64,000 nt of DNA from Phenylobacterium sp. (GTDB taxonomy: Bacteria; Pseudomonadota; Alphaproteobacteria; Caulobacterales; Caulobacteraceae). A program made the translations under genes and the position numbers. The DNA lies in NCBI RefSeq assembly GCF_030646615.1, contig NZ_JAUSLG010000095.1:1-64000 (forward strand), written 5' to 3'. Shown piece after piece: positions 58,716 to 64,000 of the stretch. Each line of letters opens with the position of its first letter. Position 1 is the stretch's first letter. The notes under the pieces were generated by a model. The model was not told the origin of the DNA, did not search any database, and saw nothing but the letters and a program-made list of their open reading frames with translations.

Positions 58716-61700
58716 TCTGGCGCAGGCGGCTGAACCGCGCCTGAACCGTCAACGTCCTGAGCCGCCGCATAGTCGGCCAACAGCTCATTCAGGTTGAGCG
58801 AGGTGTCCAGTGTCAAATCCACCTTCGTGCCCGACGGCAGGGGCAATTCTCTGTTGAGGAAGCTGCGGCTGATCAGCTCCCCCAGGGTCAGACGAATCTC
58901 CTGCCGTTGCGGCGGACTATGCTCGCCCCGGATCTTGAATAGCACCCCCAGTCGTCCGCCAGGCAGGCTGTTGACCTCGGCGTCGAGCAGATCGAAGGCC
59001 AGATCCTCCATGGCCTGATAGGCGAAATCGACCGCGGCGTTGGCCTGGTCCGCCTGGGCGACGGGCACGGCCTGATCGCCAAGCCCCTCCGCCGTCGCCG
59101 TCGCCGCCCCCCCGGTGGCGTCCACCTGGGTCAGGGCTTCCCGACGGATCGACAGGCGCCCCGGGGCGATGGCTGTGAGCTTGCCCTGGATGAAGGTGAT
59201 CCCCTCGGGTCCGATCACAAAGGGTAAGCGCCCGCTGACCACGGCGTCCAGATCGACCCGGTCGGCGAAGGGGGTGGCCTCCACGAACTCAGAGAGTTGG
59301 ACCGCCTCGATCACCAGCTCGCCGCGCCAGGACTGGGTCTGGTCGAGCGGAATGGACATGGGCGCGATGCGTACCACCCCGCCCCCCACCTCGAATGCGC
59401 CCTCTGAGAGGGTCAGCTCATCGGGCAGCAATTGGAAGATCACCTTCGAGCCGGTGAGCGGCGCCAGGGCTTGGACCACATCGGCGGTCAGGGTCTGATC
59501 CGGCGCCGTCTGCAGGGGAACCAGGCTGGTGAAATCGATCTGGCCGCTCAACCCCTGCACGGCGCCGGCAGGACTCTTGAAGTCGAGACTGGGCACATCG
59601 AGGCGTCCGTGGCTCTGGACACCTTCGGCGTTCCAATCGATGGCGCCCGTGAACAGGACGGTTCCCTCGACGGGTTCGCCGATCACTTCGGCCAGGGGCG
59701 ACAGCGCGGCGGGCTGCAGGCCTTCGGCCGTGAAGGCCAGGGTTCCGGTGTCGATGCTCACGCCGCCGGTCCCGCTGACGCCGTTGTGCCGCAGGGCCAC
59801 CTCGGCCACCTGATAGCCGCCGGACGCGAGGTCCAGCGCGCCGGTCCAGGCGTCGGCCTGCAGGCCGGCCACGCCGGTCAGGTCGAGGGGATGGAAGCGG
59901 GGCTCGGGGCTGGTGTCGGAGACCGTGGCGCGATCCACCTTCGCCTCGACAAACAGACCGCCCCGGTTGGCGCCCAACCGAAGATCGGCCGCAGCTTCGC
60001 TGGCGCGGGCCTGGAGGAAGGGGATGTCTGCGCTGGCGGCCCTGGCCGCAGCGTCCAGAACCCACTGCCCGCCCTGGACGACGACCAGAGGCTGATCGGT
60101 AGGACAAAGCTGGGCTTCGATGTCGATGACGCTGGTGTCGCCGGTCTCCAGCCTGGCCATCTCGAAGGGCGCGCAGGCGCTGGCGAGGAAGGCTGTCCGG
60201 CCATTGGTGACGTTCAGGCGCCCCTGGGTCTCGCCCTTCATGCCTCGCAAGGGACCAAGGTCGGTCTCGAAGGCCAGACGCGTGGTGGCGTTGAGCGTCC
60301 CGCCGTTGAGGTTGTAGCCGGCGACCTGAGCCTCGATGCGCGGCAACCCGCCCCCGGAGGTCGAGATATTCAGGGCGCCGCCCTGCGCGCCATAGAGCGG
60401 GGCGTCTGGTCGTGGGCTAACCCGGACCAGGGCCCCTGAACCCGTTCGCACTGTGGCCGACTGGGCCAGGCCAACCTGCAAGCCATTGTTCCCAAGGCCG
60501 ATCCTGACGCCTGCGGCTGCGAGGCTGAAGTCGGCCGCCGCGCGCTTTATCGCGGCAAGTTCAGGGAAGTCATCCGCGGCCACCCTGCCCAGGCCGCCCC
60601 AGCCGCCGGCCGCCGCCACGGGTCCCGACAGGTCCAGGGTGAAGCCCTCGGCGTCATAGGCCGCCGCCCCGTCGAGATTGGCGCTGGCGCGGTCCAAGGC
60701 GAGGTCGCCGGACGTCACGTCTTCGGCCTGCAGGCTGGTCCGCACGGCGCCGGTTACGCCGCCGCCCTCCCCCCGCCGCCAGGCCAGGTCATCGGAGGCT
60801 GCGGACATTTCGATCGCGCCGAGGCTGGCGCCTGCCGTCGACAGGCCCTCGCCGCTGGCGGTGAGGGAGGTCCGGCCCCGCAGGCTCAACCGGTCCAGGG
60901 CGCCCTGCGCCTCGCCGCGGAAACTGCCATTGAGGCGCAGGCGTTCGCCCTTGATCTCGCCGTGCGACACTTCGGCGGCGTTGAGATCGGCGACAAGAAC
61001 CACAGGCCCGTCGATGGCCTGGGCCTCCAGATCGGGATAGGCGGCGGCCGCCGCCAGGTTCAGGGCGCCGGCGCCGAAGGTGGCCTCGCCCAGGCGTCCG
61101 GACTTGAGCGCGCCGACGAAGCTCAGGCTGGTCCGCGAATCCCGCGTCACCAGACCAACGCGGGCGTCGGCGATGTCCAGCATCAGGGCGGCGGTTTCGA
61201 ACCGCGTCGGCTCCATGCGCCCTGAAAGGCTGACGAGGACTCCTTGAGACATATGGGCGTCGGCATGGATGACCGCCTGTCCGGAGGCATGCGTGACCCG
61301 CAACACCCCGTCCTCGACCACGATCTCCGGCGCGGGGCCGTCGGCCCGCGCCGGGCGGGCGCGGAAGTCGGCGATCAGGGGATCAAGTTGGCCAAGGCTG
61401 ACGCCACGCTCCGTCAGCTGTATCCGGATGTCCGGCCGCTCCAGCCGGATACGGGCGATTTCCACCCCAAAGGCCTCGCCCCGCCAGGGTCCGGTCAGGC
61501 GGTAGCTCACCTCCGCTCGGGCCGCGGTGATGATGGGCGACTCGGCCGGGCCGATCCGGAGTTCGCCGACCAGGCCGCGGGGGCCCAGGGCCTCGAAGCT
61601 GGCGTCGGCCTCGATGCCACGCCCCTGCAGCCAGCCCACCAGGGCCTCCCGCGCCAGGTGCCGGCGGGCCGCGTAGGCGATGGCCAGGGCGATCAGCAGC

Positions 61701-61840
61701 ACGGCCACCACCCCAAGCACGAGCCATCGCGCCTTGGGGCGGCGTGTTGGGGCGGCCACTGGGCCGGTCGCGGAGGGAGAATCTGATGAACGTGTCACGA
61801 AGGTCCGGCGATAATGCGCAGGCTTGGCCATTGGCTCCAA
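58712..61840 (-). CDS. ydbH: YdbH family AsmA-like intermembrane lipid transport protein
   Basis: 1042 aa with N-terminal TM; C-terminal FKIRGEHSPPQRQEIRLTLGELISRSFLNRELPLPSGTKVDLTLDTSL; operon with ynbE-ydbL. Confidence 0.9.
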   Translation of the reverse strand: MEPMAKPAHYRRTFVTRSSDSPSATGPVAAPTRRPKARWLVLGVVAVLLIALAIAYAARRHLAREALVGWLQGRGIEADASFEALGPRGLVGELRIGPAESPIITAARAEVSYRLTGPWRGEAFGVEIARIRLERPDIRIQLTERGVSLGQLDPLIADFRARPARADGPAPEIVVEDGVLRVTHASGQAVIHADAHMSQGVLVSLSGRMEPTRFETAALMLDIADARVGLVTRDSRTSLSFVGALKSGRLGEATFGAGALNLAAAAAYPDLEAQAIDGPVVLVADLNAAEVSHGEIKGERLRLNGSFRGEAQGALDRLSLRGRTSLTASGEGLSTAGASLGAIEMSAASDDLAWRRGEGGGVTGAVRTSLQAEDVTSGDLALDRASANLDGAAAYDAEGFTLDLSGPVAAAGGWGGLGRVAADDFPELAAIKRAAADFSLAAAGVRIGLGNNGLQVGLAQSATVRTGSGALVRVSPRPDAPLYGAQGGALNISTSGGGLPRIEAQVAGYNLNGGTLNATTRLAFETDLGPLRGMKGETQGRLNVTNGRTAFLASACAPFEMARLETGDTSVIDIEAQLCPTDQPLVVVQGGQWVLDAAARAASADIPFLQARASEAAADLRLGANRGGLFVEAKVDRATVSDTSPEPRFHPLDLTGVAGLQADAWTGALDLASGGYQVAEVALRHNGVSGTGGVSIDTGTLAFTAEGLQPAALSPLAEVIGEPVEGTVLFTGAIDWNAEGVQSHGRLDVPSLDFKSPAGAVQGLSGQIDFTSLVPLQTAPDQTLTADVVQALAPLTGSKVIFQLLPDELTLSEGAFEVGGGVVRIAPMSIPLDQTQSWRGELVIEAVQLSEFVEATPFADRVDLDAVVSGRLPFVIGPEGITFIQGKLTAIAPGRLSIRREALTQVDATGGAATATAEGLGDQAVPVAQADQANAAVDFAYQAMEDLAFDLLDAEVNSLPGGRLGVLFKIRGEHSPPQRQEIRLTLGELISRSFLNRELPLPSGTKVDLTLDTSLNLNELLADYAAAQDVDGSGAVQPPAPE

Positions 61841-61928
61841 GCTTCCACAGAAACAGGGGAAAGCGCCCGCGCCGCCCAGCCTAGGGCAGGGCCTGTGGCG
61901 CGATCATGGCGCGCGTCCCGCCGCGACG

Positions 61929-63380
61929 TCAGGGAACGTCATCGGGCGCCTGCGACAGGGGCGGCGCCACCTCCTCCAAGGGCCGACGTTCGGCCGCCAC
62001 GCCCAGCTTCATCTCCACAAGCGCCGCCATCACCATAAGCCCGCCGCCCAGCAGATAGCCCCAGAGGATCTGGCTGCGTTCCCCGGTGTCGATCAGCGCG
62101 CCGAACAGGACCGGGCCCCCGACCCCGCCGATCAGGGTGCCAAAGGCGTAGAACATGGAGATGGTCACCGCCCGGATCTCCAGGGGGAAGCTCTCGCCGA
62201 TGGTGAGATAGGCTGCGCTGGCGCCGGCCGACGCGAAGAAGAAGATCACGGTCCAGGCGGCCGTCTGGGCCGGCGCCGACAGCAGGCCCGCGCTGAACAT
62301 CCAGCCGGTGATGCACATCAGCACGCCGGCCACGCCGTAGGTCAGGCTGATCATCGGCTTGCGACCCCAGGAATCGAAGAACCGCCCGAGCAGCAGCGGC
62401 CCCATGAAGTTGCCGATCGCAAAGGGCAGCATGAACCAGCCGATACTGGCCGGGGCAATCCCATAGAACCGCGTGAGAATCAGGGCGTAGGTGAAGAAGA
62501 TCGCGTTGTAGCAAAAGGCCTGGGTGGCCATCAGCACCACGCCCAGCACCGTCCGGTGGGGATACCGTCGCACCAGGGTGTTGGCGATCTCAAGCCAGCT
62601 GGTCGTCGTGCGCCGGATCAGGCGCAGGCTCTGCAGGCTCTCATGCGGCGGCAGCTTCTGGCCGGTGGACCGTTCCACCCGCGCCTCGATCTCGGCGATG
62701 ATGGCCTCGGCCTCGGCCTCGCGGCCGTGGGTCATCAGCCACCTCGGACTCTCGGGCATGAAGCGCCGGATCCAGATGATGATCAGGGCCAGCAGGCCGC
62801 CGATGATGAAGGCCAGCCGCCAGCCCAGCTCCTGGTCGATGAAGGTCGCATTGAGCAGGAAGATCGAGGCCAGTGCCCCAATGGCGGCCCCGACCCAGAA
62901 GCTGCCGTTGATGACCAGGTCGGTGAAGCCCCGCCGCCGGGCGGGAATCAGTTCCTGGATGGCGGAATTCACCGCACCGTATTCGCCGCCAATGCCAGCG
63001 CCGGTGAGGAAGCGGAAGACCATGAAGGACCAGAAATCCCACGAGAACCCCGTGGCGATCGTGGCGATCATGTAGACGAAGACGGTGGCGGTGAAGAGCT
63101 TCTTGCGCCCGAACCGATCGGTCAGCCGACCGAAAAGCAAGGCCCCCACCACCGCGCCGAGAATATAGGCGCTGCCGGTCAGGCCGACCTGGGTGGCGGT
63201 GAGGTTCAGGCCGTCCGAGCCGGCGATGGCCGGCGAGAGGGAGCCGACCAGGGTCACCTCCAGGCCGTCGAGAATCCAGGTGACCCCCAGGGCCGCCACC
63301 ACCAGCCAGTGGAACCGGCTCCAGGGCAGGCGATCGAGCCGGGCGGGGACATTGGTGACGAAGACGTCGGGGCGGGCCAT
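61929..63380 (-). CDS. MFS transporter (sugar/metabolite:H+ symporter type)
   Basis: LFGRLTDRFGRKKLFTATVFVY, FRFLTGAGIGGEYGAVNSAIQELIPARRRG, FFDSWGRKPMISLTY. Confidence 0.93.
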   Translation of the reverse strand: MARPDVFVTNVPARLDRLPWSRFHWLVVAALGVTWILDGLEVTLVGSLSPAIAGSDGLNLTATQVGLTGSAYILGAVVGALLFGRLTDRFGRKKLFTATVFVYMIATIATGFSWDFWSFMVFRFLTGAGIGGEYGAVNSAIQELIPARRRGFTDLVINGSFWVGAAIGALASIFLLNATFIDQELGWRLAFIIGGLLALIIIWIRRFMPESPRWLMTHGREAEAEAIIAEIEARVERSTGQKLPPHESLQSLRLIRRTTTSWLEIANTLVRRYPHRTVLGVVLMATQAFCYNAIFFTYALILTRFYGIAPASIGWFMLPFAIGNFMGPLLLGRFFDSWGRKPMISLTYGVAGVLMCITGWMFSAGLLSAPAQTAAWTVIFFFASAGASAAYLTIGESFPLEIRAVTISMFYAFGTLIGGVGGPVLFGALIDTGERSQILWGYLLGGGLMVMAALVEMKLGVAAERRPLEEVAPPLSQAPDDVP

Positions 63381-63505
63381 GGACTTGCCTCTCCTCTCGC
63401 GAGCCGCCGGCCTAACGCGCAAAACGTCAGGCCGGACGCAAAGCCGCAGCAGGAAATCAGGCGCGGGTGCTTTCGTCCCGCGAGCCACAGCGTTAAGGGG
63501 GCGGC

Positions 63506-63772
63506 ATGTCAGCCCCCGAAATCCTCGTCGACGCCCGGGGTCACCGGTGCCCGGTGCCCACCCTGCGCCTCAGGCGCGCCCTCGAGGCTGCGCCGCCGGG
63601 CGCGCGGGTGCGGTTGCTGGCCGACGACCCCCTGGCCCGTATCGATGTGCCCCACTTCGCCGCTGCGGTCGGCGCCGTGGTGATCGCCCAGGAGGCGCGT
63701 GACGGCGCGCTCAGCTTCCTGGTCGAGAAGTCAGTCTCGGGCTCTGGGGGCGAAGGTCCCGCAGGAGGCTGA
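63506..63772 (+). CDS. TusA-family sulfurtransferase
   Basis: ILVDARGHRCPVPTLRLRRALEAAPPG (CPxP motif). Confidence 0.92.
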   Translation: MSAPEILVDARGHRCPVPTLRLRRALEAAPPGARVRLLADDPLARIDVPHFAAAVGAVVIAQEARDGALSFLVEKSVSGSGGEGPAGG

Positions 63773-64000
63773 GGCGGCGGTGCTCGTCCAGCCGGATCTC
63801 GATCTCCGTGGCCAGGGCGCCCCCGAAAAAGACCGCGTTGACGCTCCAGGACAGCCAGATCAGGAACACCACAACGGCGGTGACCGAGCCATAGGTCGCG
63901 CCGAGATGGGCGATCTGCTCCACATAGAAGGCGCTGGCCCAGGAGGCGAACAGGCAGAGCATGGCCGCCGAGAACCCACCGCAGACCGAGGCCCGCCACG
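63711..64000 (-). CDS. YihY/BrkB family membrane protein (C-terminal part; 5' end outside window)
   Basis: FASWASAFYVEQIAHLGATYGSVTAVVVFLIWLSWSVNAVFFGGALATEIE. Confidence 0.85.
   Translation of the reverse strand, partial: WRASVCGGFSAAMLCLFASWASAFYVEQIAHLGATYGSVTAVVVFLIWLSWSVNAVFFGGALATEIEIRLDEHRRLSLLRDLRPQSPRLTSRPGS

Noticed and set aside
63113-63122. Third ACCGATCGGT palindrome
   Set aside because: Inside the MFS coding sequence; treated as a chance match and used as a caveat for the TetR motif.
61824-63683. 619-aa plus-strand ORF
   Set aside because: Antisense to the MFS transporter with strong motifs; composition (Asp/Gly/His/Gln-rich) typical of shadow ORFs.

Overview
This is a high-GC alphaproteobacterial chromosome segment, most likely Caulobacterales (Caulobacter/Phenylobacterium-like) from gene content and order; that assignment is inference. 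It is mostly densely packed core genome: ntrX-dat-hfq-hflX-mazG; HU; an SOS mutasome cassette imuA-imuB-dnaE2; purN/MBL/tatD/holB/tmk/rlpA; tRNA-Ser(UGA); ppc; a roughly 17-kb sphingolipid (ceramide phosphoglycerate-type) locus carrying its own lptC, lptF and lptG homologues; an arsR-arsC-acr3-arsH operon; a truncated KdpD/KdpE pair; a class II photolyase; and ydbH-ynbE-ydbL. A lower-GC accessory patch at about 25.86-29.45 kb has two parts. The first is a complete IS1182-like element with matching terminal inverted repeats, a GGCT target duplication and an uncharacterised passenger gene inside its ends. The second is an orphan 396-aa protein whose N-terminus aligns by eye with proteasome-beta/HslV Ntn-hydrolases (Thr1, Asp17, Lys about 36). 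The observations most worth follow-up are the proteasome-like protein, the IS cargo gene, the Lpt-type transport genes inside the sphingolipid locus, and a LexA-type GAAC-N7-GAAC box lying over the imuA start codon. No CRISPR array, rRNA operon or prophage was seen.
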